From the NCBI GenBank assembly GCA_030062745.1, contig CP099842.1, positions 8,501,838 through 8,565,837 on the forward strand: a stretch of DNA of 64,000 nt, written 5' to 3'. The notes beneath the pieces are model-generated. The model did no database searches, was not told where the DNA came from, and worked only from the letters and a program-made list of their open reading frames with translations. This stretch comes from Capitulum mitella (lineage: Eukaryota; Arthropoda; Thecostraca; Pollicipedomorpha; Pollicipedidae). Shown in pieces: positions 45,641 to 56,430 of this stretch. The first letter of the stretch is position 1, and each line of letters opens with the position of its first letter. The translations under genes and the position numbers were made by a program.

Positions 45641-46883
45641 TTAACCCGCCCACGACTGGGGGACGGTTGACCGCCTCCCCCTGAGGGTTTTCTAGGATTT
45701 CAAGAGAACGAATAAACGCAGCGCCACGAAACTTCGTGCACCTTTTGCTTCATCATTTTTACACCTTTTGTTAAAGTTTCGACCTCAGGTCAGGTCAGGT
45801 GTCTGGCCTAGGTGAGGGCAAACGGACCTATGTCCAAAAACGTTTATCGTCCTGTACCTTTTTCGGAAAACAAGATATCACAATAACACTTTCAGGGATT
45901 AGAAAACATGACAGATGCAACAGATCTGCTTGATCAGATTTTTCGGAATTTTCTGGGTCATTGACCTAAGATCAAGCGCATTTTGAAGACATGTCGTCGT
46001 TTTTCGGAAATTGACGGAATATTTCATAGCAGTTTTAGTGTGGAGTGATGCGGACATCTAGTTACCGTCAATGGACAAAGTATCAATGACTTCCAGCCAT
46101 GGACCTGAGGTCAGGCCACGAATGGCTGTTGTGAGCCAAAATGTACCACCGTCAAAATCGGCGATAAATTACTCAGAATAGGTAAAAAATAGCAGAAATG
46201 CTTGCACAGATGCAAGTAATACCAGGAACCTCAAAAAGTTTTAAAAAATTGCATAAATTTGGAAATAAACAGGCTCTCACGAATAAAGCTCCTCCCATTG
46301 TGTAGATTGGTAACTAATGATTTTTTACAAAATTTAAGCATGAGAAACCATCACAGGAACCACTAAGACCAAGAAAATTTACATGTATAGGCCAATGTCG
46401 CGAAAATAAGGGAACGCTAAAATTAGTCCTCGTTAATTTCCTACTGCGTACGGTTGCGGTGCCCGCCGACAACCGGCGTTAAATTATAATATAGTAAATT
46501 AAAACCGCCGTATCGTTAACTCAGCTTTTCGGCGTATGTATTGAACAAATCTGAAAAATTAGATATGTATCGGCATCTGCGGACCTTTACCTGCGCGTTG
46601 TTGTCTTTACCTGTGCGTTTTTGGTCACAGCCCTTGAGATTCAGGCCGTTTTTTCGGTCTCATGCAGTCGGCTATGAGAAAACATATATGGGGTGTAAAT
46701 GGCTTACATATTTTCCAAAACTAAAAATGAGACCAGTTTCGAGCTCTACTTGTCACGAGCTTCCCAACGGTGTACTTATTTTTATCGTGCGACCCACCGC
46801 TCGTGAGTTAGAGAGGGAGGTCAACCGCCCCCCCCCCCCAGTCGGGCGTGATCGTCACCGACCCACGGTCGTGCACGAGTTAA
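45641..46883 (-). mobile_element. TTAA-2 piggyBac-type MITE, copy B
   Basis: This 1,243-bp copy is inverted relative to 23003-24216, with TTAA at both ends. The left end reads TTAACCCGCCCACGACTG and the reverse complement of the right end TTAACTCGTGCACGACCG. The interior matches copy A on the opposite strand throughout. A plus-strand frame starting at 46541 runs out of the element into the downstream DNA, but its first part is just repeat sequence. Confidence 0.8.
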
Positions 46884-47243
46884 GACGCTGTGCGATTCTT
46901 GACGAGTTCACAGTGAACCGCCTCTGTCCCTACCCGACACCGAGATGCTCGCCGTCCCGCTGCTGCCCCCCCCCCCTTACGCTCCGCCATCACCGGTTCC
47001 CAAGTGGCCGCACTCTCATGGCTAGTTCCGGCCCACCTGCCATTTATTTTGACCTCGTGGTCCCGGGACTGGCTGAACGAGATGTACGAGATCCCCCGTG
47101 GCGGACACGACCGGCAGTGTGGTTGACTGAGCTGACTGAACTGTTGAACCCTACGGCGGCCTCGGGACTTCGGGAGAAAGAGGGCCCTCAGGTTACCAAC
47201 ATCCAAGCCGAGTTTCTGCCTGTTCAGGTCTTATGTGGTTTGT
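46884..47243 (+). CDS. Possible exon beside TTAA-2 copy B, product unknown
   Basis: From an ATG at 47018 the plus frame reads a plausible N-terminus: MASSGPPAIYFDLVVPGLAE, then WRTRPAVWLTELTELLNP and a charged stretch. A possible donor (CTGTTCAG then GTCTTA) lies near 47228; without splicing the frame stops at 47272. The DNA upstream is C-rich. I recognise no family. The opposite strand is also open, so a non-coding origin cannot be excluded. Confidence 0.25.
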
Positions 47244-47272
47244 CTAATCGACCGCTTTGGGAAAAGCCTTAA

Positions 47273-49126
47273 GTGGTAAAACATTGCAATTAGTGCGTTT
47301 CAACGTACAGGTATACTGATTGCAGTCTCTTGAGGTGCCAGCTCATTTATTTATGTTTTCGTATTGTTTCCTATCATAAATGGGCAGTTACACTACTTGG
47401 CACCTGAAATGTTATCCTGCATTCCAATTTAAAACAAATAAAATATGACATCGTGTCACGTATAAAAAATCGTCTATATCTTCGCGAAGCACCATCCTCC
47501 ACGAACGATTCCTAGACAGCCGAGAGAATGACTTGGAGCGCTGCATGGTCCTAATCGATGAGTTCGCGGACGACGACGTATCCCACCGAAAACTCTTCGT
47601 CGCCTGCGGCACGGCCTCCGTAGACGGCGGGGAGTCGCCGGCCGGACCGCTCAGCCGTCTGACTCTGCGTCCGCTCCGCCGGCACTACAGAGGGCCAGGA
47701 CGACACCGGCAACGTGTTTTACCAAAGCTGGCGCGCTGTTTGATAAGTGCTCTTTGACGCAATTTTCGTGGGCCAAGAAGGTGCGTGGTTGACCGATAAA
47801 AGCGGGACGCATACGAATGCCTTCTTCGCTCCTTCGTGCCTCGCAGATGCTAAGAGACAGCCACATTTCAATTTCATCTGACGATATATATACTGAAACG
47901 GCCAGCTTTGCCCAGCAAATTGCTCTCATGAGGCACCCAAGTGTGCCCGCGTTTTTCCACTCGGTTCCCAGCATGACGATGGATGCAGTTACGTTAGTGG
48001 GACCAGGGGCGTCGTTTCATGCTAATGACGGGGGAGGCGAACCTCCTAACCTCCTAAGGGCCGACAGCCTGACCTCCCCCCAATGGTGAGTTTCCCGACG
48101 TCGCCAGTCCCGACTGCTGCGGGGGGAGGGTCCATGCGTGGATCGTGATCCCCTGGTCCCCACTTCCACTGAGGATGCCCGTCATTGGGACGAAAACATT
48201 GAGACATTGCACATCTGACAATGGGCTCAGAATAAGAAACTGAATGCATGCCGCTGCACATAATATTCTCTGGACGAGCCCAGGTCATCCGACAACATGG
48301 GCAGACAAGCGACATCTGGTGAAGAACTTTTTCGGTCACCATGCAATGTGTGGCAATGCATTTTTTTTTACTCTCCCGGGATACTGAAGTCAAATCAACG
48401 ACAAATCCCGTCCATTTGTTAGAAAAATAACTATGTTACAAGCTCCGTCGATGGACAAAGGCTTTTGATTGATATGTCCTGCGTCAGACAACCTGAAAGA
48501 CGAAGCAGACATATCCCCGTGTCGAAGGAATAGGAAAATACCTTGTTCGCAACTCATAACTCGCGACATCCCACCAAGTTGCAACAAACGAATGACAAGT
48601 TCTGCTGGCCGAACTAAAAAACAATGAATCAGGAAACAAACTGAGGGCATTGGCAAAACAAAATTTTAAGAAACGAATGGACAGGACCACCCAAAATGTG
48701 ACATTTTGCATGACAGATAAACGCGCCCATAGGGTTAACATTGCGGTCCGGAGGGGCCGGCCCCCCCCCCCCCAAGTAGCTGCCTCTCCGAGCGGTCGGC
48801 CGGCTGGATGTCCGTTGCAGCCCCATACAGGTCATTGCTAACCCGCCGTCGCGGCCCCATGCGAGCCATCGGTAATCCGCAGGTCGTCGAGTGGTCAGAA
48901 TGGGCTTTTTGCCACCCCTTGGATGTTTCCCTCCAGCAATTACGACGCGTGGTCCCGCCTCAAAGGGGACCACGGGCACAAAACCTGGTTCGCTATCGTC
49001 GGAAGCATCTCCGGCTGACCGTTGACACACAGACAATGCCACAGACGAGTCGCTAATTCAAACTCACCATAAACAGAGGAGCTTTCCCTGCGATCAGCTC
49101 CCACGTACCCAGCGGGGGGGGAAGGG
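47273..49126. other. Gene-free or undetermined stretch
   Basis: Near 47530-47760 a plus frame (LIDEFADDDVSHRKLFVACG) and a minus frame (FSRLSRNRSWRMVLREDIDD) both look partly protein-like, so a decayed exon may be present, but I cannot choose a strand. At about 48952 GTGGTCCC and GGGACCAC form a short hairpin. G- and C-runs are common. Confidence 0.3.
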
Positions 49127-50195
49127 GGGGGGGAGCGCGGGCGCTCTATTCTACTGGACGGAATGCTAATGCCCTTAGCCTACGCAAACCAATGACAAAG
49201 CCGGCGTGCTTGAGACCGTGAAGGCATTCGAAACGCCTGAGTGTTATTACCGACAGGCCGCAGGTTATAGTTTGTCGGTGCTCTCGGTGGGTTTGAGGCA
49301 GTTTGGATGACTCGCCCGAAGTTTATTCGTTCGAAGTCTTACGGTCTCCATCAGCTGCGATCAAATTATGTTGACGTGTGTCGTCACGAATCAGGGATGT
49401 CGATTTATATTCTTTTGAGAGGGCCCTGGCCTGACCTACCCACTGCTGATTTGGGCCCACCCAGTGTTGGTTTAGGCCTACCCAATGTTGGTTTGGGCCC
49501 ATCCAATATTTTCTGACGGTTCAGAAGGGAAATGAGTAATAGTAGCGAAAAATGGACCGCAATAGATAAGAGATAGGCAGAAAGTTAAGAATAAAGCCTA
49601 AAGCGATGTGTCTATCTTTCTATCTCCTGTACATGTATATATACATATGTGTATTACACATATACATGGGGATAAGTGCATTGTTTTATCTGATAAATAG
49701 TAACAAAAAAATCATAAATTTCAGTTGGCCAAAATAAAGTGGGCTAAATCCGTTGAGAAACCCACTTTCCGGGGAGGTTAGGTTGTCGGACCCTGGGCTC
49801 GACCCCCCTCCAATCATTTACAGAAATTGACGCTCTTGTCACGAATCGTTTTTGTTTGAATGGTATAGGGAATCCTGCAACATTCTGCAACTTTATATGC
49901 ACAGTTTTACTGTACAAAAGGTCTCAGTTTTCCTGAATGATTCCCGATCATTCTTGAAAGCTCTACTCACGCATGTACTGCTGTTGCACCATTCTTGTAC
50001 GCAGCAGTATGCTGCTTGGCAGATGCTATTTATTTGCGGGGATCACAGATCACTTTTTTCGGTTGGAAACGGACCAATGGCTTCATCGAGGCACGCCGGA
50101 TTTTCCCGAAATCTTCCCCTGTAAAGTGGATATGGCACCAAAAAGTTCTCTACGCCCTGAACATTGAGGTAGTCATGCTCTACAACTTTCTATAA
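49127..50195. repeat. Dispersed repeat, copy 2, carrying an insertion
   Basis: Matches 18713-19190 in the same orientation. It is interrupted at 49393-49837 by a transposon-like element, and a further stretch to about 50010 is not present in copy 1. Homology resumes at TGCTTGGCAGATGCTATTT. The nested order shows that this repeat was present before the insertion. Confidence 0.7.
49393..49837 (+). mobile_element. TIR element, copy 2, with 10-bp target duplication
   Basis: The direct repeat GTCACGAATC flanks the element exactly (49383-49392 and 49838-49847). The element begins AGGGATGTCGATTTAT, and the reverse complement of its end reads AAGAGCGTCAATTTCT. It matches 40057-40417 and is longer because of two extra GGTTTGGGCCCACCCA-like units near 49440-49505 and an AT-rich palindrome near 49628-49670. 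A 9-10 bp duplication suggests a Mutator-like element, but no transposase is present to confirm this. Confidence 0.75.
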
Positions 50196-51316
50196 TATCG
50201 GCCGTTCGGCGCAGCCGAGCAACATCTCCCGACATCCGACATCTTTCCGTTAGACGTCACCTCGGAAGCCATCATTATTACGTCTTGTCTCAGCAATTAT
50301 TAATTTACTGTTGTCTAATTAGACAAAAATCAAAGAAATCGAGGTAGAAATGCACTTTTGTGAACTGATGTGGGATCAGAGAGCCAGAAACTCGGGGCAG
50401 GCGATCGACGAATGGTAGCCGGGGAAGCAGCTAGCTGAAATTAAGTCATGTCACTGGTTTTAATCGGTTGAAAACTTCTGACCGTCAGATATTTGTAGAC
50501 CTATTTCGGTATTGAGCATCGGCGGAACGGCAAGTTTAAACGGCAGTCTCTCCTATGTCGCTGTTCGCTGCCATTACTGAGCGCGCTAGAAATGCCCGGA
50601 GGAAAATGCGCTTAATCGCGATAATGCTTTTGACACATACGCACTATTACGCAGAATCGGTCCGATGTGAAGACCTCGTCATGGCGCAACGAACCGAGAA
50701 CATATTTGACTACCCTTTAAAGGCGTGGTAGATTTGGGGGGTATTTTTCCCTGAATATCTAACCTTCGTAGTTGCCGGTGGTGACAGTATGGACAGGTTC
50801 AGTTCAAAATAACAAGACCCGTTATTTTCTCCTAACCGAAGACCATCCGGCATTGACGTCATCTCGAACAGGTCTGACGTCACATGCTGATGAACATGTC
50901 CAACTGAGGACCTCACCGTGACCTCATAGTCATAGTAGCGCGCGGAGGGGGGGGGGGACTCAGGAGTGAAGTCACTGTTTCCCCTATGTTCTAGCCATAG
51001 ACGTCAACGAGGGAGGAGATGGATAGAAGGACCATTTACCCCTCCCACACGGGTGGCCTGTGCCCAGCCTGGAGCTGAACAGAAAGCCTAGGTATATTCG
51101 TTATCATACTGACGTTTGGCCATCCTTCGCCACGGACTCGTAACATGTTCCGAGTGGGTGGGGCGAGGGGCAGTTGGGAGGTCGCGAAAGGTAAGAGTGG
51201 ATGCACCTGGCCGGTACGTATTTTTTCCGCGGTGGCATTTTCGTTATATTGTCACATACACTCTACTTCTGTAGAAAACTACGCCGCACGGACATAGAAT
51301 CTCAACATTGTCACGT
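50196..51316. other. Intergenic DNA, probably including the LINE 3' UTR
   Basis: No coding signal. A G-run lies at about 50946-50957. The last part, towards 51316, is likely the 3' untranslated end of the minus-strand LINE, but no poly(A) tail or target duplication was identified. Confidence 0.35.
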
Positions 51317-52492
51317 TTACGGCGCCAGGCTGTACGAGAGTAAGTTCCATTTAAATTCCATATTTCGCTTCTTCTTTACACAGTCGTTCGCATCTTTCGT
51401 TTGAGTAACGCGCGCACTTTTAACATACCCAATGTAGGCCTCAATGCAAATCACTCGATCATTCCGTTTGCGCATGTACAGATACTCTTTAGCGAGAAGG
51501 ATTAACAATTTTTTAATCGGTACAACATCGGTAATACCAAACAGTATATTATGTGCGGTAAGTAAATGCCGGGATGGGTTTGTGTTGGTGTTTATAAACC
51601 TGACAACTTTGTCGCAGAAGGTTTGAACAGTTTGGCAAGCGAAAAAGGATTGGATAATGGTGTCGCTGTTATGACAATGTTTGCAGGCGGCGTCGTTCCT
51701 GAACCCGCGCAAGACATAAAAATTTGTTTGTAGGTATGAAATGGTGTATTTTTTCATGCTGGAATGTTTGAAGTTCAGTGGATCTCGTACAGTTATTTGG
51801 AACGTGCGTAATTTCAGGCCAGCTCTGCAGTCTGAAGCCTTCATCATGCTGCCATCGTTTATATGCGGTATGAGTGATAGTTGTTTTGTTTATTCAATAC
51901 AGTTTTTTTTACAGTTTATACAGTTTTTTGGTTTTCATTACCGTAACAGGGATCCCTTTATCGCGGCAATTAATGCAGTGTAATTTGTCCCTCTCGTCTG
52001 CGGGTATATGAACCCCGACGTTTCGCAGCATCTCCTACGTTCGGGGAATGGAACTGACTATACCACAGTATCTTACGAAGCCGGTGTTGCACGTAGAAAA
52101 CTTTGTTGGAATCCCTTATAGGTTAGAGTCCGACCACCTGAATCCAGTACATCATCCACGTATTTGGTGCCACGGCCGTACATGCTTTTGTCAAACAGCA
52201 TGTACTCTACTGAAATTTCTGAATTACGAGTCTCGTATAATCTCGTATAACACGGCATTCCTCGAAGAACTTGCGTTGTTTTACGCGAGACAGGGATTGG
52301 TTTAACCTACGGTAGTCAATTAATGCATCAACATGAAATTCAGGTCTATGTTTCATCAGCTCTTCCTTCCCGTACCTGCTCTTTAAGTATATATATATAA
52401 CGGTATATAGTCGAAATCTAGCTTGTAACAGGCGGGCCCACGATGCATTACCATTCAGCCTACGCATAACCGACTGACCTTCAAGCTTTTGT
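51317..52492 (-). pseudogene. LINE ORF2 C-terminal part (L1/Tx1-like), downstream half
   Basis: On the minus strand, reading from 52492, the frames give KLEGQSVMRRLNGNASWARL, then (after a frame change) a RGTKYVDDVLDSGGRTLTYK segment, and finally a Cys-His motif (CKHCHNSDTIIQSFFAC) with NILFGI and KKLLILLAKEYLYMRK. This order is typical of the region after the reverse transcriptase in L1/Tx1-clade elements. Several frameshifts are present. It continues in the same codon phase from the upstream half at 56431-57690, from which it is separated by an inserted 3.9-kb element. Confidence 0.75.
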
Positions 52493-53280
52493 GTGATTAT
52501 CCACAAAAGCAATGGTAGGCATTAGGCTCCTTCACAATGTGGAGCGTATTTCCCGAACAGTAGGTAATACATCGTCAAAAGAACACAACATGCTAGGTGG
52601 CGATGCTCCACATCATTCTATACAGATGCGCTCCTTTGTATTGTCTTAGTATCGCTAAATAATGTTTTTTTACTTCACTCGCCAGAGCTTTCACCGCCTC
52701 CTGCTGGGTGCGTCCTTGCCAGTTACGACCCTTCGCTGACAGGTGACCGGTTGTGTCGGGGGCATGTTTAGAGGCTGCCTTTCGTAGTAGATCGGACAGC
52801 TGTTAACACCCCGACCAATGAGCGGATGTGTTTCGTGCGGCGTAAGAGGGAGGAGAGGACCAGCTTCCCATTCATTGGCGTAGTGGCTAGATTCCGAGCA
52901 ATTTGACGAACACAGTCGCTCATTGCGGAACGTTCTTGGTTGGCCGAATGGTGTTATTGTTTAACCTGAAATGGGTGATGCGGAATTGCGAGATCGCGTC
53001 CCTGGGTACCCGTTTTGTTTCTTTCTTCTCTATTCTCATTCCTGAGCACATGGGTTGCATTGGAACATTGGGATGCCGACTTTATCGGGAACACATGCGT
53101 GGCATAACGTGATATCAAGCGACTCGAAATAACCTATCAGCTATAAAAAAGTGATGTCTACCATGGGAAGGCATAAAGCATATCTGAACCTAAACCAGCA
53201 GCGAGCGATATCTTTAATTAAGACGTCATTAAACGGCATTTAGGCTCCGTCGGGGAAGACAGAGCTCTAATTCTTACCAG

Positions 53281-53547
53281 CAGCGACGTAGCCAAAGGGG
53301 GAGGGCATGGGGGTTGTGGCCCCCTGAGCCAAGCGGTCTACACTAGATACATGGTGATTTCGCATGAATACGTAATAGTGATCATATATATGTTGGAAAA
53401 TCAAACATATGTTTTCCTGTGCATGAAACATAAGATAAATTGCCTAAAACTACTGCCTTTTCTTGTAAATTTCGTCATATCCCTTTGGTATATGACAAAA
53501 ATTGACATTTGCCCCCCCCCCCGAGGAAAATCCTGGCTACATGCCTG
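53281..53547. mobile_element. hAT-type MITE with 8-bp target duplication
   Basis: The ends are CAGCGACGTAGCCA and TGGCTACATGCCTG, which are inverted repeats matching at 11 of 14 positions. The flanks CTTACCAG (53273-53280) and CCTACCAG (53548-53555) are an 8-bp duplication with one change, as hAT elements make. The homologous place in the second copy of the host element (about 61550-61566) reads GTACCAGGCGGCG without the insert. The interior is AT-rich and ends in a C-run. Confidence 0.85.
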
Positions 53548-54887
53548 CCTACCAGGTGGCGAAAAATACTAAACTCCTGTTTTGCGAAATGTCCGCAAAG
53601 TTGGGAATGCTGGACACACCCGACATCTATCTTGGTATTGCTTTATGTGTAATTATGTTTGATAAACAACTTGTTTTATGTTTTTGACACGCGCAGTGAA
53701 AAGACTGAAATTTACACGCAGTGGAGGAAAGGCGTGAAATTCTCCACCCCTCTCCCTCCACCCCCAAACCTTAGGAACCAGTTAGTGACGTGAAACTTTC
53801 AGAGTGGAAAGTTGTGGGCAACTACATTTGTCCAAATTTCGTGACTCTAGGGCAAAGCCTCCGTGGTCAGATCGGGTCAAATGTTCAGAATTTCGTCGAG
53901 TCTCAGCTTTTGCGACTTCTTCCCGGAGGATTAACCCAGCTGATCGAAAGTATGCCAGATTCGGACTTACCGTTATCTCAAGGATGATCCACGATGGCTA
54001 ACAAACAGATTACAGCATTTAACTTCAGATCGCTCATATATCATCTAATATCGCTGTTGGTAATGCATGGCTGGGGGGGGGGGGGTCGGCTGGTTTTGCC
54101 GCTCAACGGTGGACGTAACGTGGCCATACCTACAAAAATGTCCATGTAATTTTTTTGTTTTTGACGACGCACTAGATATCAGTTTAAATTGCGTGAAAAC
54201 AGACAATCCACGATGAACATGAGGCCGGAGGCGGGGATGAATTTTGCCCCTCCACTGGATTCCGGTCGGAGATTCCCAACGTGAAACCTTTTCAAAACCA
54301 AGTCTCATTTCAGGCAATCCCCTGCAAGAACATTTTACACTGTCGCTATTCTAAAGAATTACTGATGTTTTACGCTATACCAAATATATATTTACGCTAT
54401 ATCAAACGAAACATTGTCGTGGAACTTAACCACCTCCTCCTCTCGTTCCCCGGTCAGCAAAAATAATGTGACCCCTGTCCCCTTCCCCCTTTATGAAATG
54501 TTTCTACGTCTGCGGTTTTTCCATATATTACTTTTGTATGGTTATCTCACGACATTACTACACGGTCGCCCGTTTCATTCGTTTCGTTGAAACGATACGT
54601 ATGCAAGGGCATGCATATTATGAGCCATTGGTAATCTGCGCGAACGGTTCAGACCTAGCCAAGTTAAGCAGAAATTGCAGTTATGCAAAGCCATCAAATG
54701 GAAGACATCGGTGACATGAGTGGATTCGTGCTAGTGACACCATGGTGTCATCTCCGACAGTTCATCCCGGGCTCATCGGACCGGGAACGGATAACTGACC
54801 TACCATTTGCTCTTTGCCACTTGAAATGTTCTGATATGACGCACATCCATGTTTTCCAGCATTCACAGCACTAATGCTTACGCTTGT

Positions 54888-55622
54888 TTAACCCTCGCCG
54901 GACGGGAAGAAATTTCACTCGCACCGATGGCCGAGGCGGGGGGGGGGAAGCGCCCTCTCGCCATTTGGCCCCTAATTGAGCTATAGTGTCTCGGGACAAG
55001 AAGAAATTGATAGCCGTATGCCCAAGAAATCCAATGGAAACTGTGTCAACGCGATCTGGTCAGCCAGTGGCCTCCTAGGTCGGGTCAAACTTTACGTTTG
55101 CGAGCTACAAATCAATTTTCCTCAGTCAAAAACGACACATTTTGGGTCCATATCGGCCTAAAACTGTCCCGTCCCCCCAAAAAACTGCATAAGAGCATTC
55201 TAAGGTCAGATAAGGTCATCTTGGGTCAATGACCTTGTTTGGCCTTGAAAACGTCATTGCGCTATCTAAAGTGACCTGTTCGGATGTGGAATACCATTCT
55301 GAACCGATCTGATGCCCGTCATCCCCCGTTTATGCATGTCTATTGCCCTAAAACGGTAAAGAAACCGGAATTCGGCGCAAAAATCGCTCTGCGGGTTTTC
55401 AGTAATGACGTCATGTCCTGGTGCCCCGCAACAAGATGGGATCACTCCTTTTCTCAAAACATATGCAATGAATCAGCTGTGCAATCGTCGTCAATCGTGC
55501 AATGCAAAACATGTGCAATCGTCAGCCGTGCCAGATTTCACGGCACTGCCGTGCACCGTTTTGCCGTGGTCCCGGAAACATTGCTTGGGGGTGGCATCTA
55601 TCCCCTTGTCCGGCGAGGTTAA
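54888..55622 (+). mobile_element. TTAA-3 piggyBac-type MITE, copy 1
   Basis: A 735-bp element bounded by TTAA. The left end is TTAACCCTCGCCGGACG, and the right end has the same inverted CGCCGGAC core (TTAACCTCGCCGGAC on the reverse strand). It lies inside the 3.9-kb element. AGGTCA, AGGTCA and GGGTCA start at 55203, 55213 and 55223, followed by an inverted TGACCT at 55230. No coding capacity. Confidence 0.8.
55203..55235 (+). promoter_or_regulatory. 10-bp-spaced AGGTCA array inside TTAA-3
   Basis: AGGTCA GATA AGGTCA TCTT GGGTCA is followed by A and TGACCT. The spacing matches the array in TTAA-1 (starts every 10 bp, 4-bp spacers). It is decayed in copy 2 (about 63250-63295). Confidence 0.45.
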
Positions 55623-56430
55623 GTTCTTATCATTGCGAACTAGTAAAATATTGGGGGCCAAGTTTCACACTGTGAGGAAGCACAGCCCAGGATTGGGATA
55701 AGACTGAGATTTGGGATATTGGGAGGTCAGCTGAACATTGGGGGATGCCCCACTCCCCCAAGAGATACAAAGTTCCGGCCTTGGTAATGTGTGTATGTAT
55801 TCCGAAATATATTCGGGCGAGTTAAGTGCTCCCACATAAACAAACGCAACATATGTCCGTTTAACCTGGTGTCATTAACATTAATCACATTCACCAAATA
55901 ATTATCATATAGGCGTCTTCTGTACAAAACATGAATTCTTCATTCGTGTGTAAGTTATTTCCAACGCTATTCTCAGAAACCGCTCAGCCATCATTGCTCG
56001 GGTCGAATGTTCATATCCAGTCAGGTGAAAAACTACCTGTTTGGAAGGGAACGCAGATCGGACACGGCCTGGTCGGTCTCCACGACGCCCTCACAGTCCT
56101 CCGGCAGAGCATGCCACGTGATCAAGATGGACTCCCTCCTTGTAGCCTTTACCCAGTACCCCACTCACAACGCAACTGATCTTATCAGTTTGAGAGCCGA
56201 GAGGGTTAGCGCAGTGGCGGAACTAAGAAACCTGTCCAACGTTCCCGCCTACTGAGCGTAAATATGGTTTTTCGTGTTTTTCGGAATCAAATTAAAATAT
56301 GAAACACATTTTTGAAGTTATTACGGGTGCTCCTACGTCGCGGCAAATAGCTGCTCAAATTACATTACATTAGCACCATAAACACCGGAGCTTTGGCCGG
56401 TTTATCACAAGAACTTAATACTTATCATTT

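Larger units (their letters stand above)
52493..56430. mobile_element. 3.9-kb non-coding element splitting the LINE, copy 1
   Basis: The element is flanked by the 7-bp direct repeat CTTTTGT (52486-52492 and 56431-56437). Removing it with one repeat restores the LINE reading frame exactly, which defines its ends. From about 52494 to 55990 it matches 60767-64000 in the same orientation. It has no long frame; short open frames are not conserved in the second copy. It contains a TTAA-3 element (54888-55622) shared by both copies and a hAT-type MITE (53281-53547) in this copy only. A stretch at 56000-56255 encodes a moderately protein-like segment (ISLRAERVSAVAELRNLSNV). No LTRs, convincing terminal inverted repeats or transposase are seen, so its class is open. 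Confidence 0.7.

Noticed and set aside
46541..47017. Start of a 243-codon frame within TTAA-2 copy B
   Set aside because: The first 115 codons or so lie inside a non-coding MITE. Only the part after 47018 could be an exon.
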